Below, one piece after another: positions 7,723 to 15,155 of a stretch of 26,131 nt of DNA (positions are counted from its first letter, which is position 1; every line of letters starts with the position of its first letter). The translations under genes and the position numbers were made by a program. The notes under the pieces are model-generated. The model did no database searches and was not told the DNA's origin. It saw only the letters and a list, made by a program, of their open reading frames with translations. The stretch comes from a virus. The stretch is taken from the IMG/VR virus record IMGVR_UViG_3300009481_000083, positions 1 to 26,131 of that record; one strand, written 5' to 3'.

Positions 7723-8493
7723 TTAACTTGTGGCTCCGAAAACATTTCCAGAATTATTAAAAGTATTAGTCGCACCCGAACCAACATTAATTGCTTTACC
7801 CGCTGCTCCTCCAGCACCACCTGCTTGGCTTGTTATACAAGGTGCTGGTCCTGATACACTACCTGCCGCTCCAGCCGCACCGGCAAGTCCCCAACCACCG
7901 CCATCACCGCCTCTTCCTCCACTTCCTCCTGAAGTACCACTTGATGGTGAATTAGTAGCAGGAGTATCGAAACTTGCTCCTATTCCACCGTTATTACCAG
8001 CAAAATTTGATTGACCACTACATGCGCCGGTTTCGTCATTATAAGTTCCTCCGGTTCGGCCACCGCCGCCGCCTCCACCGCCACCGCCTCCTCCAGCGAT
8101 ATTAGCTCCTGAAGCATTATTAATTATTCCAGTTAGATTACTTAATTCTATAGCGTTACCACCATCTGCACCTGCAGCACCAGCGCCATTAGAGGCACCA
8201 CCACCACCTTGCGCTCCACCATGAGCAGCTATAGTTCCTGAGTTATTTATAGTTAGATTACTACCGGATACTAATGTGGCTGCAATAGCAGGTGTAGATG
8301 CTACAGATGCTCTAATATTTACACCTGAACCAATATTAAGTGTAACATTAATAGCAGTAGACCCATCCCAACTATAATTATTTGTAAGGTCATTAGCTAA
8401 ATTATAATCAGTTGTATTAGAAGAAAGTGTAATAACAGTTCCAGTAGCAAATACTGTAGTACCACCTTGAACTATAGGTAGTGGAAAAGTCAT
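7723..8493 (-). CDS. Glycine-rich tail adhesin-like protein, copy 1
   Basis: The protein has 256 aa. The N-terminal half aligns with its downstream neighbour (NYNLAN/NYNLSN-like, W-DG, NIGSGVNI, LVSGSNLTI), then come polyglycine tracts including a run of 12 Gly near residue 142, TYNDETGACSGQSNFAGNNG, and a Gly/Ala-rich tail ending NVFGATS. It lies directly behind the long fibre gene, with one base between the fibre stop and this ATG, which matches the usual fibre-then-adhesin order. The likely role is host receptor recognition. Possible roles for two tandem copies are dual specificity, hetero-oligomers or a spare copy for variation. Confidence 0.78.
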   Translation of the reverse strand: MTFPLPIVQGGTTVFATGTVITLSSNTTDYNLANDLTNNYSWDGSTAINVTLNIGSGVNIRASVASTPAIAATLVSGSNLTINNSGTIAAHGGAQGGGGASNGAGAAGADGGNAIELSNLTGIINNASGANIAGGGGGGGGGGGGRTGGTYNDETGACSGQSNFAGNNGGIGASFDTPATNSPSSGTSGGSGGRGGDGGGWGLAGAAGAAGSVSGPAPCITSQAGGAGGAAGKAINVGSGATNTFNNSGNVFGATS

Positions 8494-8494
8494 G

Positions 8495-10369
8495 TTACTG
8501 TAGTGCCTTTACGGTTAGCATTGAAAATGTAGTTGAACCATCATTTATTCTTGTAATATAAAAGAAAAATTCATGTCCATTTGTAGTTGTTATAGTATCT
8601 CCATCTGTAACAGTATAACCAGAAGTAGTTATAGTTCCTGCACTAGCATTGTTTTTATATAAAATTACCATCGTACAATTTTTAGCAGGAACACCTAATG
8701 TATGAGCGCCCCCATTAGTTGCAAACTGAAAATTGCCATCATCCACATCAGGAGTGTATGTACCACTAGATTTAGTACCTGCACTATGAGCAGCCGCACT
8801 AAATCCTGCAGTTAATTCATCTGCAGTATCAGCCTTTAATATGTCTGCATCAAAAGCCTCAACGTCACTTCCAATGGCTACGCCAAGATTTGTTCTAGCA
8901 GTGCCAGCATTATTTAAATCTGAAAGGTTACTAGCAATAGCTAATCTAGTTCCAACACTTGTTGCTAGTGTTGCAGACAATGCTACCGCAAAGTCACTAA
9001 CAGAAGTTATGCGAGTATTAGCTGTTCCAATGCTGGTTGCAAGTGTAGCAGAAAGATTTGTAATAACTGTATTAACAGATGTTATAGCTCCTGTTCTATT
9101 ACCAATACTGGTAGCCAAAGTTGCAGACAGTGCAACTGCATAATCACTAACAGAAGTTATACGAGTGTTTGCAGTTCCAATGCTTGTAGCAAGAGCAGCA
9201 GATACAGTAGCTAATTGTGAAGGTGTTATAAAACCTGAACCATCTCCAATAACACTATTGATAGAAGTAATAGCAGCAGTTCTATTTCCAATACTGGTAG
9301 CCATTGTAGCTGAAAGAGCAACTGCAAAGTCACTAACAGATGTTATGCGAGTGTTTGCAGTTCCTATACTAGTAGCCATTGTAGCTGAAAGAGCTACTGC
9401 ATAATCACTTACAGATGTTATGCGAGTATTAGCTGTTCCGATACTAGTAGCCATTGTAGCTGAGAGAGCAACTGCGAAGTCACTAACAGATGTTATTCTT
9501 GTATTAGCTGTAGCAATACTAGTAGCTAAAGCAGCAGATACAGTTGCTAGTTCTGCGCTAGTAGCGAAATTACCACCATCACCTATAATAGAATTAATAC
9601 TTGTTATAGCATCAAGATTAGTTTTTGTAAGAGCGGATACAGCAGCAACTTCTGTTACATTTGCGGCTGATACTCCTGCCATTAATAGTTCGTCAGAATC
9701 AATATTAGTAGCACTTAAAATTCCAAAGACTGCAGACCCTGTTGCTGCAAAAGCAGTGCTAACAGAAACTGTACCAAAGTTTTGATCAGCAGATACAGCT
9801 ATAACTCCACTGACAGGAATAGAGCCAGATACAGCCCCACCAACTGTCATTTTAATACCTGTACCAGCATCAACTTGTTTTACAGTACCACCTTCAGCAG
9901 AGGGAACATTTGTTAGATTACGTCCATCTCCTACAAAAAATGCAGCAGAAACAATTCCTGTAATCGTTGCCGCAGATGCAGAAACTTTAGCAACATGAAT
10001 TGTAGTACCAGATAGGCTAACAGCAACAGTTGGATTACCTTCCGTACCGTTTGCATTTGTAATTGCAATACCTGCTCCAGCGGTTAGTGTTCTACCTAAA
10101 GCATTACCTCCACTAACTGCAACAATCCCTGTTATACCCGTAAGATCAGTAATAGCATTAATGGCTGATGCATTGGCTGTAATCGCTTCACCGTTAAGTT
10201 TAAATGTTCCATTAACATCTACAGCACTTTTACTTAACTTTAAAGCTGAGTTTTCTCCTGATCCATCTTGAACAGATTGTTCTGTTGAGGTTAAACCATC
10301 ATTACCTGATCCAACTTGCAGGAGTTGTTTATATGTATTTGCAATTAAATTTCCAGTAAGTGTACTCAT
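8495..10369 (-). CDS. Long tail fibre with 25-residue repeats
   Basis: An ATG exists at 10384, but the ATG at 10369 is chosen. It forms a TAATG junction with the upstream stop, has CAGG just before it, and gives the recognisable fibre start MSTLTGNLIANTYKQLLQVG. The product is 624 aa. Residues 1-260 are Ala/Thr/Val/Gly-rich strands including a VGDGRNLTNVPSA motif seen in many fibres. Residues 282-471 carry 25-residue repeats of the form ATSIGTANTRITSVSDFAVA, interrupted by an IGDG..F....LATVSAAL segment that occurs twice, 112 residues apart (261 and 373). The C-terminal 90 residues (GTYTPDVDDGNFQ onward) are a compact tip with TTTNGHEFFFYI. It probably forms a trimeric shaft that carries the adhesins encoded next. 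Confidence 0.84.
   Translation of the reverse strand: MSTLTGNLIANTYKQLLQVGSGNDGLTSTEQSVQDGSGENSALKLSKSAVDVNGTFKLNGEAITANASAINAITDLTGITGIVAVSGGNALGRTLTAGAGIAITNANGTEGNPTVAVSLSGTTIHVAKVSASAATITGIVSAAFFVGDGRNLTNVPSAEGGTVKQVDAGTGIKMTVGGAVSGSIPVSGVIAVSADQNFGTVSVSTAFAATGSAVFGILSATNIDSDELLMAGVSAANVTEVAAVSALTKTNLDAITSINSIIGDGGNFATSAELATVSAALATSIATANTRITSVSDFAVALSATMATSIGTANTRITSVSDYAVALSATMATSIGTANTRITSVSDFAVALSATMATSIGNRTAAITSINSVIGDGSGFITPSQLATVSAALATSIGTANTRITSVSDYAVALSATLATSIGNRTGAITSVNTVITNLSATLATSIGTANTRITSVSDFAVALSATLATSVGTRLAIASNLSDLNNAGTARTNLGVAIGSDVEAFDADILKADTADELTAGFSAAAHSAGTKSSGTYTPDVDDGNFQFATNGGAHTLGVPAKNCTMVILYKNNASAGTITTSGYTVTDGDTITTTNGHEFFFYITRINDGSTTFSMLTVKALQ
8957..9526 (-). repeat. 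75-bp in-frame coding repeats in the fibre shaft
   Basis: Units of 75 bp encoding ATSIGTANTRITSVSDFAVA plus LSATM recur head to tail; for example, TTATGCGAGT appears at 9343 and again at 9418. Five units follow the full pattern and others are diverged (ATSIGNRT..). Synonymous differences between units show that they are old enough to have drifted in the third codon position while the protein repeat was kept. Confidence 0.8.
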
Positions 10370-10647
10370 TAAACCTGATTCCATTCAGTTGTTTCATTTT
10401 CCCATTCAGTATCCGCTGCTTGCCAAGCAATATTTCTATCATTATTAGACGGAGGTCTGGGATTACGAAGTGTTTCGTCATCTCTTACATTAGGTGTTTT
10501 ATTCTGCGGATGATTTTTTAAATCATACTGACCTTCCCAATCAGTTGGACAAACCATCATTCCATAACTATTCATTCGTAATACTCTTAGAGGATATTCA
10601 AATCCACAAGTATCACAGATACCTTTAGCATTTTTATTTGTTGCCAT
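10369..10647 (-). CDS. Zinc-ribbon-like small phage protein
   Basis: The 92-aa product has CDTCGFEYPLRVLRMNSYGM followed by MVCPTDWEGQ. This is the N-terminal pattern of a small phage protein widespread in short-tailed and other phages, where a CxxC pair and a later CP(x)DW form a metal knuckle. Only three cysteines are present here (11, 14, 33), so a fourth ligand would have to be Asp-36 or His-46. The rest is polar and Asn/Asp/Trp-rich. It is coupled to the fibre gene by a TAATG overlap and follows the adaptor-like gene, a position usual for this family. The role in the particle is not known. Confidence 0.78.
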   Translation of the reverse strand: MATNKNAKGICDTCGFEYPLRVLRMNSYGMMVCPTDWEGQYDLKNHPQNKTPNVRDDETLRNPRPPSNNDRNIAWQAADTEWENETTEWNQV

Positions 10648-10661
10648 ATTAACAACTCACT

Positions 10662-11336
10662 TTAAATATAACCGAGTCGAGGCTTAATAAACATACTAGC
10701 TCTTTCTTTGTCTTCAATATTTGCTCTTTCAAGAAGTTCTTCATAGTTTTGTTTTAACATAGTTATTCTACCTGGATCAACATTCGGTCTTTTCATTGAC
10801 ATATAATAAGCAAGACCTGCTGTTAAACAAGGAAGAAATCTTTTAGAAATATCAGCGTTCTGTCCCGCAGATTTATCAATATCTTGGAACTCGCTAATCT
10901 TTTCTACTTTTAATTTGTCTGTTGAATTTTCAGGAATAGGCCAGAGGAATATAGTTGGATTATCTCTGTCTCTCTTTACAGTAAACTGTGTTGGTCTACC
11001 TGTCTGTCCTTTTCTTGGAACTTGCAAATATTCTTCATAAGAAATACGAGATAAAGGAAGATCAGTATTATCTCTATTTAATATAACTTGAAGAGTATCA
11101 ATAGTTGAATCACTAAGAGGATATGAGGTAGTGCTAGTTGTAAGAGAAATAACAGATGTTTCTGTTGTCCATAAAAGAATTTCTCTATTCTGCCAATCTT
11201 TTAACATTAAATTTAAAGAGCGACGAGCAGAAGCCGGTTCATGTCCTAGAGTTTGTTCTCCACCAATCATCTCCATTGCTTCTTGAATAACGTCATCAAT
11301 ATCTAAATTGAACGTAAATGTTCCACTAGTCGCCAT
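10662..11336 (-). CDS. Head-tail adaptor / gp4-like neck protein
   Basis: This 224-aa protein opens with DIDDVIQEAMEMIGGEQTLG then ARRSLNLMLKDWQNREILLW, the N-terminal helical pattern of phage neck adaptors (P22 gp4 type and related tail-tube A proteins). The middle is beta-rich (TTSTTSYPLSDST, RPTQFTVKRDRDNPTIFLWP), and the C-terminus is a helical bundle (FLPCLTAGLAYYMSMKRP, LKQNYEELLERANIEDKERA). Such proteins bind below the portal and connect it to the tail hub. The 219-aa protein at 15156-15815 has the same layout, so the neck may be built from two related rings. A start ribosome site (AAGGGATAAG) comes from the end of the 33-aa gene upstream. Confidence 0.74.
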   Translation of the reverse strand: MATSGTFTFNLDIDDVIQEAMEMIGGEQTLGHEPASARRSLNLMLKDWQNREILLWTTETSVISLTTSTTSYPLSDSTIDTLQVILNRDNTDLPLSRISYEEYLQVPRKGQTGRPTQFTVKRDRDNPTIFLWPIPENSTDKLKVEKISEFQDIDKSAGQNADISKRFLPCLTAGLAYYMSMKRPNVDPGRITMLKQNYEELLERANIEDKERASMFIKPRLGYI

Positions 11337-11341
11337 TTAAC

Positions 11342-11443
11342 TTATCCCTTTTTGCGTTTATAAGATATAACTTTTTTCTTACGCTTTTTCTTTTGAGGAG
11401 GCTTTGTAATTTGCTGTCCTACATTTGATCTACCAATAGCCAT
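11342..11443 (-). CDS. 33-aa very basic protein
   Basis: A small frame between the 103-aa gene and the adaptor: ATG at 11443, five bases after the preceding stop, TAA at 11344-11342, five bases before the next ATG. It encodes MAIGRSNVGQQITKPP then a KKKRKKKV run, ending YKRKKG; 13 of 33 residues are Lys or Arg. The start MA.GR...GQQI is one I associate with small marine phage proteins, but I cannot name a family. The exact fit between neighbours and the continuity with the basic cluster support translation. Binding to packaged DNA is plausible from charge alone. Confidence 0.66.
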   Translation of the reverse strand: MAIGRSNVGQQITKPPQKKKRKKKVISYKRKKG

Positions 11444-11448
11444 GCTAC

Positions 11449-11760
11449 TTAACACTTCCATCTTTTTCTAGCTTGCCTAAGTCTTGAGTTAGGATTCTTA
11501 GCGGCTTTAGGAAACTTCTTCATTTGTCCTGCTGATCTAGCGCAATAACTTTTACGTCTTGCTGCTCTTTTACCAGTAGGTTTAGATTCAGTAACGGCTG
11601 TTTTAAGTTTACTACCAGGATTTTGTCTGCGGTATTTAGCTACTCCTTTAGCAGTTAGACCAGCACCAGATTTAGTAGGACGTTTATGACCACCACCTAT
11701 AGTCATTCCCTTCATACCTGTACCTTTGCGTACACTTTTCTTTTTTGTTCTTACTGCCAT
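11449..11760 (-). CDS. Basic protein resembling DUF6321
   Basis: This 103-aa protein is strongly basic. It contains GAGLTAKGVAKYRRQNPGSK, then LKTAVTESKPTGKRAARRKS, CARSAGQMKKF and a terminal RKRWKC. The order GLTAKG..KYRR.NPGS.LKTAV...KRRKS.CAR....RKW.C is characteristic of a phage family I recall as DUF6321. The conserved Cys positions could bind metal. Its role is unknown; it is found near structural genes, and the charge suggests contact with DNA or RNA inside the virion. It follows the 157-aa gene by seven bases. Confidence 0.76.
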   Translation of the reverse strand: MAVRTKKKSVRKGTGMKGMTIGGGHKRPTKSGAGLTAKGVAKYRRQNPGSKLKTAVTESKPTGKRAARRKSYCARSAGQMKKFPKAAKNPNSRLRQARKRWKC

Positions 11761-11767
11761 TCTATGC

Positions 11768-12241
11768 CTATTTACCTTTCATAGCTTTACCAAAACCTCT
11801 TTTAGCTATCCCACATCCTCTTGGTTTAATTGAACCACCTTTAGATTTAAAAGTTTTAACCATCGTAGGCTTACCCCCTACACCTTGAGGTTTAGCTCTC
11901 TTTCTTTTAACAGCAGACTTCTTCTCAGAAGCTGACATACTTTTTGCTTTAGCAAGTGGTACACACTTAGGATATTTTCTTTTACTTCCTTTTGTAGACT
12001 TTCTACCACAAGGTTGATACTTACCATTCTTTTTTGGCGCACCTATGTCAACCCACTTCTCGCCTACCCATTCTCTAAGACCACCACCCTTTTTCTTTTT
12101 AACAGCCTTTTTCTTTTTCTTTCCACCAGGAGTTACCTTGCCACTGCAAACTGCAGACGCATACATATTAGCATAAGCAGATGGATAAACATCAAACTTT
12201 CTTTTTGCTGCTGCCTTTCCTTTCGGACAAAGTTTAGCCAT
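11768..12241 (-). CDS. Basic protein resembling DUF5872, with GCG-A-RG tail
   Basis: This 157-aa protein has three parts. Residues 1-37 (LCPKGKAAAKRKFDVYPSAY then ANMYASAVCSGK) are a small Cys-containing module. Residues 54-125 (GGGLREWVGEKWVDIGAP, PCGRKSTKGSKRKYPKC, AVKRKRAKPQGVGGKPTMVK) match the pattern I know as DUF5872. Residues 132-157 (KSKGGSIKPRGCGIAKRGFG then KAMKGK) are a basic tail also present in the next two upstream basic genes. A run of 12 residues at 41-52 is nearly all Lys. The start has AAGGA upstream. The function is unknown; a nucleic-acid-binding virion protein is the inference. Confidence 0.75.
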   Translation of the reverse strand: MAKLCPKGKAAAKRKFDVYPSAYANMYASAVCSGKVTPGGKKKKKAVKKKKGGGLREWVGEKWVDIGAPKKNGKYQPCGRKSTKGSKRKYPKCVPLAKAKSMSASEKKSAVKRKRAKPQGVGGKPTMVKTFKSKGGSIKPRGCGIAKRGFGKAMKGK

Positions 12242-12242
12242 A

Positions 12243-12374
12243 TTACTTTTTCCTTGACTTTTTAGCTTTAGTTAGTGCTATTGCAATTGCTTGCTTCTTA
12301 GGATACTTTTCTTTTTTAAGTTTTTTTATATTAGAACTAATAGTCTTTTTACTTGATCCTTTTTTAAGAGGCAT
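12243..12374 (-). CDS. 43-aa basic protein with KQAIAIAL motif
   Basis: ATG at 12374 overlaps the stop of the 251-aa gene as TAATG, with GAGGA five bases upstream; the TAA at 12245-12243 lies one base before the next ATG. It encodes [20 protein letters not shown] followed by [14 protein letters not shown] and a Lys/Arg end. The KQAIAIAL..A helix is typical of tiny phage proteins (DUF6496-like and relatives). The coupling and the recognisable sequence make it a confident gene despite its size. No biochemical role is known to me. Confidence 0.78.
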   Translation of the reverse strand: MPLKKGSSKKTISSNIKKLKKEKYPKKQAIAIALTKAKKSRKK

Positions 12375-13129
12375 TACATTCCTCGTTTCTTATATGGTCC
12401 TTTACCAAAACCTCTTTGTGCAGTTCCACAACCTAAAGGCTTACTAACCTTACCACCCTTTTTCATATATCCCATTTTATTACGAACTGGTGTCGGAAGT
12501 TTAGATAGACCTGGATTCTTTTTAGAAACTTGTTTTAATGTTTTTCCTACCTTACCTCCTTTAGACTTCTCGGCTCTAGGACCACCTCTTTTTTTCATGT
12601 CTGCAATAGAAGCTTTAAGGTCTGTTTTTTGTCGAGTTAATTTTATCATCTTGTTGGCAGAGCCTGTAGTCAAATCTTTTGAAGATTCTTCTTTTATACG
12701 AGAAGATACACTTTCTAATTCTCTTTCTTTTCTTTTTAAAGCTTTATCAAATTCATTTGCTTTAAAAGCTGCCCTTTTTCCTGGTGCCATTCCAGCATCT
12801 ACATCATCTGGTGAAACACCTGCAGGTTGTTCTAGATCAGCCATATCCTTTTTTCCAGCTTTTGCAGCTTTTCTTTCAGTTGGACCATTACCGGGAGGTC
12901 TTTTTCCACCTCCTGCTGCTGGTCTAGGCGTACCTTTCTTTTTAGCAGCTTTGCCGAAAGCTTTTTCTCTTAACTCTTTAGCTTCTGCTTCAAGTACTTT
13001 TAATTGTTTTTCCTGCCTCTTTTTCTTCTCTAACTCTTCTTTTGCAGTTAGAGGTTTACTCTTCTTACCAATTCCTTTTCGGGGTTTTATAGCTTTCCTT
13101 TTAGCCGCTGCTCTTATAAATCCTCTCAT
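12374..13129 (-). CDS. Lys/Arg-rich protein with coiled coil and GCG-A-RG tail
   Basis: This 251-aa protein begins [16 protein letters not shown] long charged helix follows at residues 28-60 ([20 protein letters not shown]), then a Pro/Gly linker and a second charged helical region at about 120-180 ([20 protein letters not shown]). The C-terminus is [20 protein letters not shown] plus a basic end, shared with its neighbours. The start is fixed by GGAGAT six to eight bases upstream of ATG at 13129. I recognise the tail motif from uncultured marine phages but not the protein. A DNA-condensing internal virion protein is the simplest reading of the composition. Confidence 0.72.
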   Translation of the reverse strand: MRGFIRAAAKRKAIKPRKGIGKKSKPLTAKEELEKKKRQEKQLKVLEAEAKELREKAFGKAAKKKGTPRPAAGGGKRPPGNGPTERKAAKAGKKDMADLEQPAGVSPDDVDAGMAPGKRAAFKANEFDKALKRKERELESVSSRIKEESSKDLTTGSANKMIKLTRQKTDLKASIADMKKRGGPRAEKSKGGKVGKTLKQVSKKNPGLSKLPTPVRNKMGYMKKGGKVSKPLGCGTAQRGFGKGPYKKRGM

Positions 13130-13141
13130 CTTATATCTCCT

Positions 13142-13798
13142 TTAAGACTTTTGTACAGCACCAGCACCTCGCATGGCTTTGCCACACCCTCTGCCAATAC
13201 CTTTACTCTTACCTTTACCAACTTTTCCACCTTTGAAAAGTCCTTCAAAACCACCTAATGATCGTAACTCATCTTCTAAAGCTTTTATATCAACATTACC
13301 ATCATCGCCTCGCATCATTCTCTGACCTACATCTGCACCAGATGAGTAGGTTCCTTTATTAGTAACCTGACCCTTTCTTCCAATACCAGCTAAACCAGAT
13401 GTTACCATACGTCGAAGTTGTGCTGTAGACATATCATCTCTTGATGGAGGAAGTTCTCTTGATCTTGCAGGAGCATTAATTGAAAGTCTTTCTTCAGAGG
13501 TTGCACCTGCTCTAGGCGTTTCGCCTCCACTGCTTTCAGACATTTCTCGTTTCTGTTGTTTAATCAAACGATCCAACTCGCCCTGTTCAGACTTGCTTCT
13601 TTTTGGTTCAGCTTTCTTCTTAGCTGTTTTTTTCTTAACAGGTTTCTTTTTAGAAGAAGATTCTTTCTTTGCAAGCTTCTCAGCTTCTGCACGGGAAATA
13701 TCTTTTGATTCCATCAACTCTTTAACTTTATTAGAAGGACGACCCTTTTTACTCTTACGACCTCTTTTTAAACCTGCTCGTACTAAACCTCTTGGCAT
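13142..13798 (-). CDS. Lys/Arg-rich protein with GCGKAMRG tail
   Basis: The 218-aa product has an extremely basic N-terminal third (RAGLKRGRKSKKGRPSNKVK, KKKPVKKKTAKKK), a short region KELMESKDISRAEAEKLAKK that looks like a small helical SAP-like or leader helix, a polar linker, and a C-terminal FKGGKVGKGKSKGIGRGCGK then AMRGAG. It has the best ribosome site in the cluster, AGGAGGT five bases before ATG, so expression may be high. The family is not recognised. It is the first of six consecutive basic genes and directly follows the 378-aa PP-loop gene. Confidence 0.72.
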   Translation of the reverse strand: MPRGLVRAGLKRGRKSKKGRPSNKVKELMESKDISRAEAEKLAKKESSSKKKPVKKKTAKKKAEPKRSKSEQGELDRLIKQQKREMSESSGGETPRAGATSEERLSINAPARSRELPPSRDDMSTAQLRRMVTSGLAGIGRKGQVTNKGTYSSGADVGQRMMRGDDGNVDIKALEDELRSLGGFEGLFKGGKVGKGKSKGIGRGCGKAMRGAGAVQKS

Positions 13799-13807
13799 CT
13801 CTACCTC

Positions 13808-14944
13808 CTATTGAAAAAATATTTCTTTAATTGAATTATAGTTATTTAAAAAAGTTTCTTTTGTTAAGACTTTACCATTATTTAATCTAAGTATCCTAAG
13901 TATAGGGTCTGGATCTCGATGAACTTCACCTTTTTGATGAGGTAGTTGATTAGAGTAATTAATAATAGATTGATCTTTGTAAAAAGATAACATGTAATTA
14001 ATCATTTCTGTATTACGACCATGCTCTGGCTTAATATATCTTCCCTGCTCTAAACAAGTATGCAACATGTATTTTTGAAACTTATCACTATGGTAAAAAG
14101 AAAAAACATTATCTGCTCTATCAACTGAAACTTTAGGCATTAAATACCAAGGTCCGATAACTCTATCCGTATATGCAAAATTAAATTTAATCCACCATAA
14201 AATTTTTAACGGATCATTTTTAATATTTATTGGTGCCGCTTCAATAAAATCAGTTAATTCTTCAACAACTATTTCACTATCACACTCTAATATTCCGTCT
14301 GCAATATCTTTTATTAATTCTTGCCAAGACTTATTTTTATATACATCATTTAAAATATCAGGCCATTTATCTGTTACTAAACCATGATAATAGCTATCAT
14401 TATGAACTGTACCGTTTGATAATGTATTACCAGGATGACCTATAACTGATACAGAATCTTTTGGATGAAGCTCAGTGTTATTAAGCAATCTATACCTATG
14501 ATTATTATCAACTATAAATTTAAACAAAGCAGGATTGAATTGATTTAAAGCCTTTCTATTTTTTGTATCTTCGTCAAAAGTAAATACCGCTCTAATTTTA
14601 TTTTTGTTGCAATTCTGTAAAAATCCTGCGTACATTGCTGCAGAATCAAAACCACCTGAAAGAAAAACATCAATATATTTACTACCAGATAAAGAATTAA
14701 TTGTGTTAATTTTATCTTCAATACAGTCAATTAAGTTTACTTCTTCTATTTCTGTTGGTATTTTAAGTTTATATTTAGGATCAACCTTATATAAATTTTT
14801 TAAAGTTCCTGTCCTATCAAGAGGCTCAGATGGTGATCTACCTAAAAAATATAATAAAAACTTGTACCACTCTGGATATTCTAGAACTCTAAAGAATTTA
14901 TATAAAGCTTTAGAATGTAACTTAATAACTGCCAGTTCAGACAT
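13808..14944 (-). CDS. PP-loop asparagine-synthetase-like protein, degenerate second motif
   Basis: This 378-aa protein has the PP-loop SGGFDSA at residues 96-102 after a strand (KYIDVFL), as in asparagine-synthetase and lasso-cyclase type ATP pyrophosphatases. There is no glutaminase domain. Where the larger paralogue has GECGDQLFG, this one has IGHPGN at 168-173, so the second nucleotide/Mg contact appears lost or replaced. Shared motifs with the 568-aa protein are WW.KFNF (250-256) and DNVFSFYHSDKFQKY (278-292). The N-terminal 90 residues are short and aromatic-rich (YPEWYKFLLYFLG). It lies between a 65-aa gene and the basic cluster in the head-neck block. It may be an active enzyme with an unusual substrate or an inactive partner of the other. 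Confidence 0.77.
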   Translation of the reverse strand: MSELAVIKLHSKALYKFFRVLEYPEWYKFLLYFLGRSPSEPLDRTGTLKNLYKVDPKYKLKIPTEIEEVNLIDCIEDKINTINSLSGSKYIDVFLSGGFDSAAMYAGFLQNCNKNKIRAVFTFDEDTKNRKALNQFNPALFKFIVDNNHRYRLLNNTELHPKDSVSVIGHPGNTLSNGTVHNDSYYHGLVTDKWPDILNDVYKNKSWQELIKDIADGILECDSEIVVEELTDFIEAAPINIKNDPLKILWWIKFNFAYTDRVIGPWYLMPKVSVDRADNVFSFYHSDKFQKYMLHTCLEQGRYIKPEHGRNTEMINYMLSFYKDQSIINYSNQLPHQKGEVHRDPDPILRILRLNNGKVLTKETFLNNYNSIKEIFFQ

Positions 14945-14946
14945 AG

Positions 14947-15144
14947 CTAAACAGAATAATCGTACTCTTTATTGTCAATAACAACTGGACTCGTTGTAAC
15001 AGCAGTCTTATTAGCAGCCGGTCCCTTTCTAGCCGCACCATAACCTTGTCCAGTAGGTCTACCTGTACATTCTAGTTTCTCTTCTTTATAACGCTTAAAA
15101 CCTTTTGCGTCATAAGAATAAATTTTATTATTAATAAGTGGCAT
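14947..15144 (-). CDS. 65-aa hypothetical protein with GQGYGAARKG motif
   Basis: This small polar protein begins MPLINNKIYSYDAKGFKRYK and contains CTGRPTGQGYGAARKGPAAN, a Gly/Arg segment that resembles the GCG.A.RG tails of the basic proteins downstream. It ends in an acidic EYDYSV. It is spaced 11 bases from the adaptor gene before it and two bases from the PP-loop gene after it. No family is recognised, and it may be a virion-associated peptide. Confidence 0.66.
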   Translation of the reverse strand: MPLINNKIYSYDAKGFKRYKEEKLECTGRPTGQGYGAARKGPAANKTAVTTSPVVIDNKEYDYSV

Positions 15145-15155
15145 AAGTATTCTCC

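Noticed and set aside
6933-8014. Several plus-strand Pro-rich frames opposite the glycine-rich genes
   Set aside because: Proline runs are the complement of GGN glycine codons; no ribosome sites or sensible starts are present.
8841-9785. Three plus-strand frames opposite the repeat fibre
   Set aside because: They are Val/Ala-rich mirror images of the 25-residue repeats, which keep the reverse frame open by periodicity.
10370-10384. Upstream ATG of the long fibre gene
   Set aside because: It lacks a ribosome site and would add residues before the conserved fibre start; the TAATG-coupled ATG at 10369 is better.
12597-13145. Plus-strand frame of 182 codons opposite the 251-aa basic gene
   Set aside because: Its Phe/Leu/Ser-rich product is the complement of Lys/Glu codons; there is no ribosome site, and it overlaps a well-supported gene completely.
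14604-14981. 125-codon plus-strand frame opposite the 378-aa PP-loop gene
   Set aside because: It covers the PP-loop motif in antisense and has no independent support.
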